64,000 bases of DNA from Branchiostoma floridae (lineage: Eukaryota; Chordata; Leptocardii; Amphioxiformes; Branchiostomatidae): positions 16,553,048-16,617,047 of the forward strand of contig NC_049995.1 of the NCBI RefSeq assembly GCF_000003815.2, given 5' to 3'. A program made the translations under genes and the position numbers. The notes under the pieces were generated by a model that saw only the letters and a list, made by a program, of their open reading frames with translations, did not search any database and was not told the DNA's origin. Positions 33,821 to 44,763 of the stretch are shown one piece after another (the first letter of the stretch is position 1; every line of letters starts with the position of its first letter).

Positions 33821-34106
33821 TAACCTGGAATCCAGTCTAGTTGTGGCACGGCCTACCGTAGTTAGTATATTTTCTCTACGGGGTCAGTGCAGCTCTAAGC
33901 CGCCGGTGTAATCATTCACACCCGGTAGGATTTTGCCCAGTGGGAGTTAATTAATAGGCAATTAACTCCCACTGGGCCAAGTCTAACCGCGTGAAAATCC
34001 TACCGGGTGTGAATGATTACCCCGGCGGCTGAGAGCTACACTGGCCCCGTAGAGAGCCTAAACTAACTACGGTAACCGAGCCAGTAGTAGACTGGATTCC
34101 AGGTTA
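33821..34106. mobile_element. 286-bp near-perfect foldback MITE, 9-bp duplication AATGCGGAC
   Basis: Two ~135-bp arms (TAACCTGGAATCCAGTCTAG ... TTAACTCCCACTGGG and their inverse) meet near 33959. AATGCGGAC occurs immediately outside both ends (33812-33820, 34107-34115). Long arms and a 9-base duplication fit a Mutator-like foldback. Confidence 0.9.
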
Positions 34107-34407
34107 AATGCGGACATGACAACAGCTACTACTGCAGCAGCTACAGAACGAATGTTTTGACAAAGTGACGTAATACAAACATGTATGGAACATGCACTGC
34201 TCGTGAGGGCACCAGGCCAAAGGTCACGGGTGAAAGTCCGCCGGTTGGATAACCATACGTTCTTGTTAGAAGCAGATCTGACGACACTTGGACACTCTTT
34301 GTCAAAAATAAAGTAAGTGCATTTGATTTTGTCTTTTTCTGTTAAAAGTGATAAATATCATTTGGCAAGGTGCGTGTGCCTGTGTCATATTCCTTGTTTA
34401 TGTTAAT

Positions 34408-34559
34408 TAATCTCCAAACAGATCCTATTGTGCGCATTATTAAGCTTGCCGAAGGAGTGTAGCCGGCCTGGGTGGGAAATACACACTCCTAGACCGGCTA
34501 CACTTCTTCGACAAGCTTTGATACTATCTTATCCCACCGTAGGATCTGCTTGGAGATTA
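34408..34559. mobile_element. hAT-like MITE (TAATCTCC family)
   Basis: TAATCTCCAAACAGATCCTA at the left and TAGGATCTGCTTGGAGATTA at the right. The flanks agree at only 5 of 8 positions. Confidence 0.75.
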
Positions 34560-34970
34560 ATGTTTCACAGTTGCAAGGCTTTGATCATGCCATACCACGC
34601 TGGCCAAACAAGCAAAAGGGCTGACTAGGTTGGAAGGGAAAGGTCTACCAGAGAGAGAGAGAGAGAGAATAAGCAAGCTATTATATAAAAGAGGGCTTTG
34701 ATTGCATTGTGACGTAGACCTAATAGCCATTCCCCGTTACCATCGCATATTTTTGTCCGAAAATTGAGCATAGAAGATGAACAAGATCTTAAAGAAGAGT
34801 GTAGATTTTTTGTATACAGCAAAGTGCAGCTTTATAGATCAGATACAATCTATGTTTCCCTACTGCATACCTTAAGTAATACAGACAAATTCATATTTCT
34901 AATGATTATAGACAAACCTTTAATTCTGAAACAAACCATGTTCTTACGAACCTCCCGCAGATTGGCCAAT

Positions 34971-35196
34971 GCCTTGTGTAACTTTCTTTCTGATTCGATG
35001 TATGATGTTAAATGCCGTCATAACAGATATGGCATGGCATCTTCTGATCGGTCGACGTCCTCTGGCTATATGATAATTCTAATTATGCCAACCTAATAAT
35101 TGTTGCATTAAATTCTTCCAGTACTAGTCCACCCTTACCAGTGTACTGACGCCGTGAGCCGCAAACGTGTGGCGATCATCGACGCAGGCGTGTCAG
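34971..35196 (+). pseudogene. Upstream truncated copy of FMO exon 1 and its 5' flank
   Basis: CTTCCAGT, ACCCTTACCAGTGT and then GTGAGCCGCAAACGTGTGGC and GATCATCGACGCAGGCGTG at 35154-35192 repeat the 5' flank and start of the real exon at 35395-35467. The ATG has become GTG and the copy breaks off after the FAD-motif coding bases. CCTTGTGTAACT marks the start of each ~225-280-bp tandem unit (34971, 35197). Confidence 0.8.
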
Positions 35197-35428
35197 TGCC
35201 TTGTGTAACTCTACTTCGGGCGTTTGTAGTTTATAATTCAACACTAGTCATATAACACCACTTAGCGAATTCTATGACGTAACGGCATCGTGACCGATAT
35301 GAAATGGGGCTCTCGGATTGGTCAGAGTTCTTCTTCTGGCCGTATGATTATAAAGTAGACCAAACTAACAATTGTTGTATCTTGAATTCTTCCAGTCAAC
35401 CCTTACCAGTGTCCTGACTTTGTTCACC

Positions 35429-35724
35429 ATGAGCCGCAAACGTGTGGCGATCATCGGCGCAGGCGTCTGCGGGCTTACGTCACTCAAGGCGTGCCTAGAG
35501 GAGGGGCTGGAGCCCGTGTGTTTCGAGAGGCACGATGATATAGGTAAGACGTGGTTTGTCTCTTGGATCAGTCGTCTTTTTTCTTCTCCTAAGTCCCTCT
35601 CTCTCTCTTAACTCGCTTTCTATATCTTTCTCTCTCTCTCTCTCTCTCGATCCGTCGGATATGTGTGTGCGTGTGTGTGTGTGTGTGCGTTTGTGTGTGT
35701 CTGTATATGTATATGTGCTTGCGC

Positions 35725-35755
<31 letters not shown>

Positions 35756-35785
35756 TGTGTGTGTGTGTGTGCGTTTGTTTGCATG

Positions 35786-35821
<36 letters not shown>

Positions 35822-38800
35822 TATGTCGAAGCAGTAAGATGTTGAATAATGTTTTGTGACTTAATTGTTTTCTAGGAGGAGTTTGGTACTACACGGATGA
35901 GGTCCGTCCCGATCAGGGCTCCAGTGTGTACAACTCCCTCATCACGAACGTCAGTAAGGAGTCGTCGTGCTTCAGTGACTTCCCGTACCCGCGTGACTAT
36001 CCAGCTTACATATCCTGCCTTGTTTTGGGACAAAATGGATCGAAATTGTAACGAAATGGAAGAGAATTCCTGGCGTTTTTTTTTTGTTTGTTTTCTTTCA
36101 TAGGAGGAGTTTGGCACTACACGGACGAGCGGTGTACAGAAAGTGTGAAATGGAACGAAATTTCAAAGGAGGAGTTCGGTACTACATAAGCGGATGAAAA
36201 GTGAACAAAACGTGCGAAATGGAACGAAATTGGATTGTAATGAAACGAAATTCCTGACCCTTGTTTTGTTTTCCTTGCTAGGAGGAGTCTGGTACTACAC
36301 GGATGATGTCCGTCCCGAACAAGGCTCAAGTGTGTACAACTCCCTCATCACCAACGTCAGTAAGGAGTCGTCGTGCTTCAGTGACTTCCCCTACCCGCGT
36401 GACTACCCAGCCTACATGTCGTGCCACTTGCTACACAAGTACCTGCACCAGTACGCAGAGACGTTCGGGCTCAGCAAGTACGTCAGGCTCAACACTAAGG
36501 TCAGAGTCTTTATGAAAAAGACACACACTCAGACAAATGACAAAAAAAAAAGATGTATGAGCCAATTGCAAAACAAATGACACAACTTATCAAATTTCTG
36601 CCTTCGTTAAGTGCTAATGGCCAATACCCCAGAAACGTGACTTAACAAATTTAGATTCAAGAAATACTCAGGAAATACTCTGGGACTTTATCAAATAAAC
36701 TGTTATTCAACTCGGACACACAGACAAATGAGTAAAAAGATGATAATTTTATTTATGAGCCGACACAAAAGACACAACTCTGTGCTTTCCGGCTGCCCCT
36801 ACAGCCTTCGTTATGTGTGAATGACCAGTACCTCAAACACGTGACTTATTAAAGGCGGGCTCAACACTCAGGTTAGAGACTTTATGAAATAAAACATCCG
36901 TCATGATGCAGCACGATTAAGCACATCACTTTGAAAGTTAGGCCAAATATGACGCATGTGACGTCAGCCCTTCTAGGGATGGATCCATTAAGGATTAAGA
37001 GATCGAAAATGTTGGGCATTGTGCAATCTACCATAATGTGGTATAATTTGTTTGATAAATTGCACCTTTGACTTAATACCATTGGCACGTTGATTTTTTT
37101 TTGGGGGGGGGGGGGGTATTTTACTTGTTCGACACCGAAAGCAAAGTAAGGTGCGTTGTACTTTTCACCCACAAGGTGGTCGAAGTTCGTAAGGCAGAAG
37201 ACCACGTGACCACTGGACGCTGGATCGTGTCTTCGGTCAGCATGGCGGCGGAGGGATCTCCCAGAGAGGAGATGTACGACGCCCTGATGGTGTGCAGCGG
37301 TCCGTTCTCTAGATCCTTCACCCCAAACTACCCCGGACTCGAACAGTACACCGGCCTCACCATGCACAGTCGGGAATACAAGAGTCCCGACCCGTTTAGA
37401 GGGAAGAGAGTTTTAGTTATTGGTGCGTATAGTACTAGTACTCCTGTCGTCATCAGAGTACAATCCTAGTCTTTTAATTTAACTTGACTCGACTTCACTT
37501 GATCTGACATAAATAATCCTGGATCGATCTGCTCTAACCCATTTGAAAAATCTAAGAAGCTAGAGAAAAACGTAACGTTACATGCAAACCAGGAACACGG
37601 AGGTTCTACTTATCAATTTATATGATAATGCAGGTTTCTCTGTGGCAGAGACTGTCATTACTTTCACAAAGAAGGTTATTATAGACATTTAGTGCCGTCT
37701 GTGCTTCTGTTGTTGAACACTATGACTAGAGATGCTCTTGCTAGATCCGTATGATATTTGGTAGGTAGGTTAGAACCCAACAAAAGTCAAGTTCGATATT
37801 GAGCGCCCTAGAGGCTTTATATGGTACTGCAGTGGAATGTCCGGTTTAGATATGTCTTTCTGGTATAGGACTGATTTAGTCATATTAACTGATGTGGTAG
37901 TGTTGAAGCAAATCATTATTTGTGTCACCCTCACTTCTCTCTACGCATCTTCCCCTAGGGGCGGGAAACTCAGCTGGTGACGTTGCAGTAGACGTTTCTC
38001 ATGTGGCTTCAAAGGTGTGGTTCTTTTGATTTGACTCACTCTTACCTTCAAATGATTTTTTTTGGTTCAACACTTACCTTCAAATGCTTCCTTCCTCAAA
38101 ACAAAAACGGCAGTGTCACATCTAGTAGTTCTACAAGTACCATCATTAGCCTACAACTATACGCCAAAAATCCGTTACCTAAACAACTAGATAGGATTAT
38201 GGAAACGGTCAGACCGACTCAGACGTTTCAGACACCATCCGGTGTCTTTCGTCAGTGACACTTGTCAGTGACACGTTGTCAAAAACGTCTGACCGTTCCC
38301 ATAATCCTATCTAGTTGCTTGAGTCCGTAAATACGTTTTGGCGTATCTTATTACTTGGATGTCTAGCCTTCAGCGCTACAACTACATGTTGTATATCCAC
38401 TCATTTGTAATTTCCCGTCATGCTGACCATCTCCAAAGGTGAAAAAACTATTTTCTTTAATACGTCAGGCGAAAAGTAATGAACGCGCTGATGTAATCCA
38501 TAGAATTTACTTGCCGTGGCCTAACATGTTGTTCAATAATGATAAACGAATTTTAAAAATATTACGAAGTTATAACATTGCTCCCCAGCTGTACCTGAGC
38601 ATGCGGGACGGCACGTGGATCTACCCGCGCCTGTCCCACGGCGGCACGCCCATAGACATGCAGGGGTCCCGGGGACTCCTCACCTACCCCGCCTTCATCT
38701 AACAAAAACTACCCACTAATGCTATACCATTGCTCCCCAGTTATACCTGAGTATGCGAGATGGCACGTGGATTTACCCCCGCCTGTCTCATGGCGGCACA

Positions 38801-41800
38801 CCCATAGACATGTTGGGGTCCCGGGGACTCCTCACCTACCCCGCCGTCATCAACGCACACAGGTAATAGTAGTAGATTGGTTTATTCAGTCCTCACATAA
38901 AATATACAGGGCCTCGCAGTCATCTATAATGGTTGACTGAATTGTGCATGCGTTTACAAAAGTGGTAATGTTATAGTTGTATTATATTAAATCGCTATTT
39001 TCGAAAAAAAAAACAAGTACTGTTTACAATACGTACGTGTTACCGATTTGATTAAAATCAATATATATGGACAGAATAAAATTGTCAAACATTGATATCA
39101 ATTTTCATCTTCACTACACAAGACAGACAGTAGGTATTGCACTTATAGTGTGCTGGTGACATTTGCATCATTCAGCAACTTAGTCATGTAAGGTAAATCT
39201 TTCTGAAATGTTCAGTTCTTGTTCTGAAACTGTCCAGTTGTTTACTTGCAGGAGGAGACAGACTCTAGCTGAGCACGTCAACCAGAGGAACTACGGATTG
39301 GAGACCGCGAAGGACATGTACGAACATGTCATGGTCAATGATGAGCTGCGGTACAGCCTCATAAGTGGCAAGGTGTGCATTCTTGAGTGCCTATTTGATT
39401 ATGTGTGTTTGTGTGTGTGCGCGCGTGTGTGAGTGTGTGGCTGAGCATGTGTGTCAGTATGAGTGTCACGGTGTGTGATTGTGTGTGTCTCTGTACGTGT
39501 GTGTGTGTGTATGTGTGTGTATGTGCGTGAGTGTGTCTGTCTGTCCGTGCCCGCGTGTTTGTAGTTTGTCAGTGCGTGTGTGCGTCTGTCCGTGTGTACG
39601 AGTGCGTGCGTATGCGTGTGTCTATGGACTGGAGATTGCGAAAGTGAGCAATTCGCAATACTATGAATGTACACAATTCAGCATCGTGTTAACGTTACAT
39701 CCTCATCAGTGTAACACCAATCTATCTATACCTGTAGTCCTCTACATGTAACGGTCGCAAAGTGGTATTAGTAAGGGGCTGCGGTCTGCTATCACAATGA
39801 CTATAATGTTTTACCTTCAGGTTTTGTTGAGACCTGGAGTGACGAAGTTCACTCGCACGGGGGCGCTCCTTGCAGACGGCACCAAGTTGGAAAACATCGA
39901 CGCAGTTGTGTTCGCAACGGGTTATGTAGAAGCCAATGTCTCTTACTTGGACGACTCAATCCTCGCAAGTAAGACATCATTTTTAGGTTTTTGGCATTTT
40001 TATTGATTTTTCACATTAATCTTTCATTGTACTACTTTGGAGGTATCATTGAAGTAAACTTATCATTCTCCCTTTCCACCTCAAAAATAAAGGAAACACA
40101 AAGTGATGAATTTACGGTATACGTATACAATGGCGAATTTAGGGCCCGCTCCGTTATACATAACGTTATTTATCCTCCGACAGTAGTCAAATTTCGGCAA
40201 CGTATTTTCAGTTGTTGTTTTCAAACAGGACCTGAAACTAAAAAACGAAATAAGAGAATTTGTCCAATTAGAAAGTTTTTTTATTCAATGCCATGAAGTA
40301 GACCGCCTGTCAGTTTTATGCAGTAGACCGTATGGCAATACATGTTTTGAATGAACAAATACGAATCTATAATTACAGAGGACCCCACGAAGTTGGACCT
40401 GTACAAGCTCGTGTTTCCAGCCAACCTGCCCCACCCCTCAATGGCCGTGATTGGTTTCTTCCATGTCCGAGGGTCCATCCCGCCTGTTGCCGAGGTCCAG
40501 GCCCGATGGGCTGCCCGGGTCTTCTCGGTAACGCGATAGCTGTTGTTTGACTTTACTTTTATGTGTTCAAATGTGTCTTTTTTGTTCAACTTAAATCATG
40601 TGATTGTCACAAGTAGAAGGTTATTTCACAATAAACCATACAATCGCCAAAACACAGTCACTGAAGTGTCAATAACGAAAGATAGTGGATGCTATATGAA
40701 ACGTCTGACTGATGTTTCCAAAATCCTATTCAGTTGCTTGAGTGACTGCTTTTTGGCGTATCTTGTTACCTGGATGTCTTACCTTCCGATCGACAAACCA
40801 CACAAACATTCATTCGCACATTTACTCATTAATGTATTCATTTATCGCCTGTCATCGGCCAATTCTTCACAGAATACAATTAAAAGGATTAAATGGAACA
40901 GAATGGACTAGAATAGAATAGAATAGAATAGAATATAGAACAGAATAGAATAAAAAAAGAATAGAATAGAATAGAATAGAATAGGCTACGGCGGAATAGA
41001 GCATATCAGAAAAAAACAAGTTTACTAACTTGTAAAATCATACTTTGTCCTTAGACGAGAAATTGTATTGAGTTGTTGTTTGTTAATTGATTGATCACTT
41101 TTGTTCTTTATTTTCATTAAGGGTCGAGCAAAGCTTCCAGACCGGCAAACCATGCTAGAGCGCGTGCGCAGAGACAGGGAAGACAGACACCGGATTCTTG
41201 GGAAACACATGCGCAGTAAACTACCGGTACTTCTTCCTTTTTCATGGAGAAAACTTATAAAAGTACAAAATTAATTCAAAATTCAATGCTGCAATGCCCT
41301 ACCGGCCATTGATCAAGTTTAGACTGAAAACCATTCAATTGTATCCTACGATGTCTCCTGAAAATTTTCGGGTTAAATTAGCATGCAATTATATATACTC
41401 AGTTATAATGATGAGATTAGTTTCCAGTTGTATTTTTCACCATCCATTTTCCTGCACAGAGGGGACCAAAGAGGAGTTTTCAGACGACTTTGGTCTCCTT
41501 TGTGAAGGAGAACGATCACCGTCAATAGTTTTGAAAGTCTTCCATTAGATGACCAATTCAAGTGTCATAATTAACACTAAAATGATAGAAAATGTTTACT
41601 CTTGTCAACTTTTCTCTGAAAATATCTATTTTTCTTGAATTCCACAGAAGATCGGTGTTATCCCCTATCGTGACGAAATAGCGCGGGAAATCGGAGCCAT
41701 GCCAAGTTTCTGGAAGCTTCTACTCAAAGATCCCCGGTTAGCCTTCCGAGTCTACTTCCAGCCGCCCCTACCGGCCCACTACCGCCTTGTCGGTCCGCAC

Positions 41801-41977
41801 CAGTGGCCTGGAGCCGCTGACTACACCAAGGAGGCTGTCGGGAACACCTTCTACAGCCTGAGGCATGCCGGGAAGGATGTGACGTCACCCAGCAAGATGG
41901 CGGCGGTTTCTTCGATTTCAGTTTTGTTCGTTGTTGTCGTTGTTATTGTGGCAGTCGTAATACGAGTTATAATGTAA
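35429..41977 (+). CDS. FMO: Flavin-containing monooxygenase, 10 exons, 536 aa
   Basis: FMOs use FAD, NADPH and O2 to oxygenate soft nucleophiles (N, S) in xenobiotics and are ER-membrane enzymes. Exons: 35429-35543, 36282-36499, 37176-37422, 37959-38014, 38741-38862, 39252-39372, 39821-39968, 40379-40527, 41122-41226, 41648-41977 (TAA). All phases join to one 536-codon frame, within the usual 530-560 aa. Motifs: FAD site GAGVCG at residues 10-15, FMO signature-like [16 protein letters not shown] site GAGNSAGD at about 194-201, FATGY at about 324-328, and a C-terminal hydrophobic anchor (last ~20 residues, rich in V/I). The start ATG has a good context (TTCACCATGA). The only weak splice choice is the donor at 41227. 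Introns 1 and 6 hold GT/GA microsatellites. Truncated copies of exons 1, 2 and 5 precede the real ones. Confidence 0.95.
35585..35822 (+). repeat. (TC)n / (GT)n / (GA)n compound microsatellite in FMO intron 1
   Basis: Runs of TCTCTCTC, GTGTGTGT and GAGAGAGA alternate. The overlapping open frames on both strands are low-complexity and not genes. Confidence 0.95.
35876..36051 (+). pseudogene. Truncated upstream copy of FMO exon 2
   Basis: With acceptor TTTTCTAG it repeats the first ~130 bases of exon 2 ([20 protein letters not shown] ... DYPAY) with a few changes. It then diverges and reaches an in-frame TAA at 36049. No donor is present. If spliced in after exon 1 it would end the protein at about 95 residues. 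Confidence 0.85.
36103..36188 (+). pseudogene. Two very short copies of the FMO exon 2 start
   Basis: AGGAGGAGTTTGGCACTACA at 36103 and AAGGAGGAGTTCGGTACTAC at 36164 each repeat the first ~27 bases of exon 2, separated by GTGAAATGGAACGAAATT-type spacer that also recurs before the real exon. Confidence 0.7.
36857..36893 (+). pseudogene. Degenerate copy of FMO exon 2 3' edge
   Basis: GGGCTCAACACTCAGGTTAG then AGACTTTATGAAAT repeats the end of exon 2 and its donor region (GGCTCAACACTAAGGTCAG, 36487-36518). It lies 370 bp downstream, with a duplicated intron segment (ACACACAGACAAATGA, CCTTCGTTA) between. Confidence 0.65.
38195..38375 (+). repeat. Interspersed repeat with inverted GTCTGACCGTT arms (FMO intron 4)
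   Basis: GGATTATGGAAACGGTCAGA and its inverse CGTCTGACCGTTCCCATAAT bracket GACACCATCCGGTGTCTTTC. CTATCTAGTTGCTTGAGT, TTTTGGCGTATCTT and GGATGTCTAGCCTTC follow. The right part recurs at 40655-40785 in FMO intron 8. Confidence 0.65.
38589..38702 (+). pseudogene. Truncated upstream copy of FMO exon 5 with in-frame stop
   Basis: After the same acceptor (TTGCTCCCCAG) it repeats [19 protein letters not shown] ... [10 protein letters not shown] of exon 5 at high identity, then reads F-I-stop (TAA at 38700). The real exon starts at 38741, only 39 bases on. There is no donor, so use of this copy would truncate the enzyme before the second half of the NADPH domain. Confidence 0.9.
39403..39628 (+). 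repeat. GT-rich microsatellite in FMO intron 6
   Basis: TGTGTGTG with C/A interruptions. Apparent frames on both strands are low complexity. Confidence 0.9.
40655..40785 (+). repeat. Interspersed repeat, second copy (FMO intron 8)
   Basis: AATCCTATTCAGTTGCTTGA, GTGACTGCTTTTTGGCGTAT and CTTGTTACCTGGATGTCT match the right part of 38195-38375. Confidence 0.6.
40908..40985 (+). repeat. (AGAAT)n microsatellite
   Basis: About 12 AGAAT units with one interruption, in FMO intron 8. Confidence 0.95.
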
Positions 41978-43040
41978 TATTTTGTCACGCGAAATGTTAA
42001 ATGATTGGTCAGACTACCGTCCACGCAAGGTAAGTTACTTTGGTAGTAAAATTGAACTGTGCAATACTTGTGTGCCAGAACTTTACACTTCGGTACGATG
42101 TATGCCCAAATATATTGCTAGGCTAGCTAGACCAAGTGAATGTAAACATGTTACATTTCTAGCTAGATATTTTGACATGTTGAACTTTTAATAACCCTTT
42201 CATCTATGTTTTACTGATAAAAAAATTGACAACTAAAATACATTTTAGATCCATACATTTATTAGAGTCCTGTTCTTTATAAAGTCCAGTACAATTAATC
42301 CATTACAAAACTTCTCTCAGCTCCCTTTCGTATACACCAAGTCAAGTGTTCCTCTATTTTGAATTACCATGAGGATCTCTCAATGGACGTCCAGCAAGTA
42401 CAGTGTAATGTTTTGTGTTTTGTCCTAACTTTAAAATTGGCATTTGGGCTTAAACAAGGACTTTCTATCAGGCTTGGGCTTAAAGTCTTATCTTTACGAG
42501 ATGCTTTCAAAGTGATTGTCAAAGAATGCACTACTTCTTTGTTGAATGTAAAAATAGTAATCCATTTTTCTTAACCTCTACTTTCACCACTGCTGTTAGC
42601 ATTGAGCTTTCTTCTTCTTATATTATACATATTACATACTCATACCTCCTCAAGATGTGCGACTTTATTAAATGCTTGTTTCCGAAAAGAGCGTTGGACT
42701 TGTGTAAACAACTACTAGGGAAACTGCCATAAAAATGCGTATGTACAGCGTTCTAATTTACTTCCTTGCTCTATTTCTCCTTTTTGTCTTGGGCTTTCTA
42801 AGGAAGGGCGTTTCCAATGTCGAAGTGACATCTTGGTCTGTACGTTTTGTTTAAACTTATTCTCAAAGCAAAGATTACAGCCAAGGGGTGTGGGATTGTA
42901 GTGACCGCAATTTTTCGTCATTTGCCCTGCCTACACATAAAACAAATAAAGACCACTACTAAGCCATTCCATGTAATTTCTGCTTGGAGAATAGCTACTA
43001 CTAAGGCTTTCAAGTTCAAGCATTCTGAAAATTGGGTAAG
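41978..43040. other. FMO 3' flank
   Basis: No coding exon is recognisable. AATAAA at 42945 is a candidate poly(A) signal for the FMO transcript, about 970 nt after the stop. Confidence 0.45.
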
Positions 43041-43044
43041 TATG

Positions 43045-43205
43045 ACTCCCTGGGTCACAACAAGTTTTCGGTCAGTCCTCTGATCATTCAAAAGTTTAAA
43101 TGACCCGACTAATATATCACGTGACCTTAATGGCATAATGTGACGTCAGCGACGGGTCAAAGGTACCCTACAGTCGGTATCGGCCCCCGTCTCGATTAAG
43201 GGATC
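43045..43205 (-). mobile_element. Penelope-like retroelement 3' fragment
   Basis: The minus strand reads RSLNRDGGRYRL, then TFDPSLTSH and [10 protein letters not shown], with stops between. It is a diverged relative of the fragment at 1420-1565. Confidence 0.5.
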
Positions 43206-43776
43206 GTTGATGGCCACTTTTACTCATCTTAGGAAATAATCCTGTTCCTTGTACAAAAGCGGCAGCCTGGCTTATTCCAAACTCACTGATTGTCATGGGC
43301 ACCAAAAGCTTGCTGATAAAATCATTACAATTGTGTACGAAAATAACGCGTACAACTTTTACAATGTCGATTGTTCTTAAAGATGATCCTTCATGCGAAT
43401 CACATTTAAAGTGGTTTATCTGTAGCAGAGCGACAATAAAACCCCACAAATACAAAAGCGAAGTTTCTTCTCCCTTAATATTTGCAATTCTTCAGGGTGC
43501 CTATATTTTACCTCGTCCATATAAAGTTAAAATACACGTAGCTGCCATGTTGTATTAACTCCTTAGAATAAATTTGTCTGTGCTTTTCTGGCAGAATATC
43601 CTTTAAGTTAGTTTAAAAACGACCAAAAATATACTTGTACTTTCCAGACAGAAAACTGGCCCTGGTACATTTCGCTTTGGCAATGTGATGTCGATTATTT
43701 GGTCAAAATTCATTCCGATAGATTACGTTTTCATTATTTCCAAACTCCCCAAATTCAATTGACACTACTAAATGGC

Positions 43777-43910
43777 TAGCCTCTACCAGGCTCCACAGGT
43801 CACAAACTGTACTCCTCGGCCATTTAACTCCTCTGATCTGGCGTGTTTTCTGCATTATAGTGCCAATTTCAACTATTTTCCCAGCGACCTGTGGAGCCTG
43901 GTGGAGGCTA
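43777..43910. mobile_element. 134-bp foldback MITE with 9-bp duplication (7/9)
   Basis: TAGCCTCTACCAGGCTCCAC with AGGTC is inverted at the right as GACCTGTGGAGCCTGGTGGA with GGCTA. Left flank CTAAATGGC and right flank CGCAATGG|C agree at 7 of 9 bases once the hAT-like element at 43919 is removed from within the right flank. Confidence 0.75.
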
Positions 43911-43918
43911 CGCAATGG

Positions 43919-44098
43919 TAATCTCCAAGCAGATCCTACGATGGCATAAGATAGTACCAAACTAACCAAGGGGTGTAGTCAGTCAAGAGGTGTCCATTTG
44001 CATTGTCCCTGGTAGAGGAACACTTTCCTAAGCCGGCTTCACACCTCTTCCAGCTTTTGATACTATCTTATGCTACCATAGGATCTGCTTGGAGATTA
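43919..44098. mobile_element. hAT-like MITE (TAATCTCC family) nested in a target duplication
   Basis: TAATCTCCAAGCAGATCCTA with CGATGGCATAAGATAGTA at the left and TACTATCTTATGCTACCATA with GGATCTGCTTGGAGATTA at the right. Flanks CGCAATGG / CTCAATGG (7/8). Confidence 0.85.
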
Positions 44099-44649
44099 CT
44101 CAATGGCTAGTTTTGCTGCATGGTCACGTCGCCTTGTTGCAGTGCACACCCTCGGCGCTAGGGAGAGCTGCTACCAAATGGCTGCTGCTGCACGCCGCAG
44201 TGAGCCGCCTTCCGTTTGGGGGTCCTCAAACCGGTGCGCTCACGGTCACGGGAACGCTCTGGAGTAGAAAAAGTGGATTGATGAATGAATTTATGAATGA
44301 ACGAACGCTTATTTAGCTAAAAGACTAAAATCAAAGGTGACGAGTAAATAAATACTTTGTTTAGCTTGGGATGATTGTCTACCATTCACCGATGTCAGTT
44401 GTTGATGCATTCACCAGTTGGTTTCTACATCACGCATATGTTGGATATTGAAGCTTGCGGAAGGTGTAAACCTACCCGAGTTGAGTCTCATCTGTGTGTG
44501 AAGGGGCGCCAGTCTCGGGAGGGAGATGGTCCGCTTTTCGGTACACGGGACAGCTGCGCATGCGTCGCCAGATTTCTTTTCCTCGCACTCTGTTCCCTTG
44601 TGAGCTGCAAGATTTGAAATTACCAAATTTGTTTTTCATACGAGCGATC

Positions 44650-44682
44650 GCGCTGACGTCACGGTTACGTCACGTGACGTCA
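44650..44682 (+). promoter_or_regulatory. Cluster of CRE-like sites beside the transposon left end
   Basis: CTGACGTCACGGTTACGTCA then CGTGACGTCAT contains two TGACGTCA sites, a half site and a CACGTG E-box in 33 bp. It lies just outside the 15-bp inverted repeat and about 80-110 bp before the transposase ATG, where it could act as a host promoter. This is inference from motif spelling only. Confidence 0.45.
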
Positions 44683-44763
44683 TGGTAGGCAAAAAGCTGC
44701 TGGTGGGCGAGGAGGACGGCCTGAACCCTCCTCGCCCACCAGTTGCGCGCGGGAAACGCAAAC

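Noticed and set aside
35495-35859. Several frames of 60-97 codons on both strands
   Set aside because: They are translations of GT/GA/TC microsatellite in FMO intron 1.
36882-37367. 161-codon minus-strand frame
   Set aside because: Antisense shadow of FMO exon 3 and the adjoining intron.
39399-39751. 90-codon frames on both strands
   Set aside because: GT-rich microsatellite in FMO intron 6.
42359-43083. Frames of 68-78 codons between FMO and the transposon
   Set aside because: They are short, overlap on both strands and have no recognisable motif or splice sites.
44275-44330. Another LINE tail (GAATGAATTTATGAATGAAC)
   Set aside because: Only a short decayed TGAA-rich run without any coding remnant beside it.
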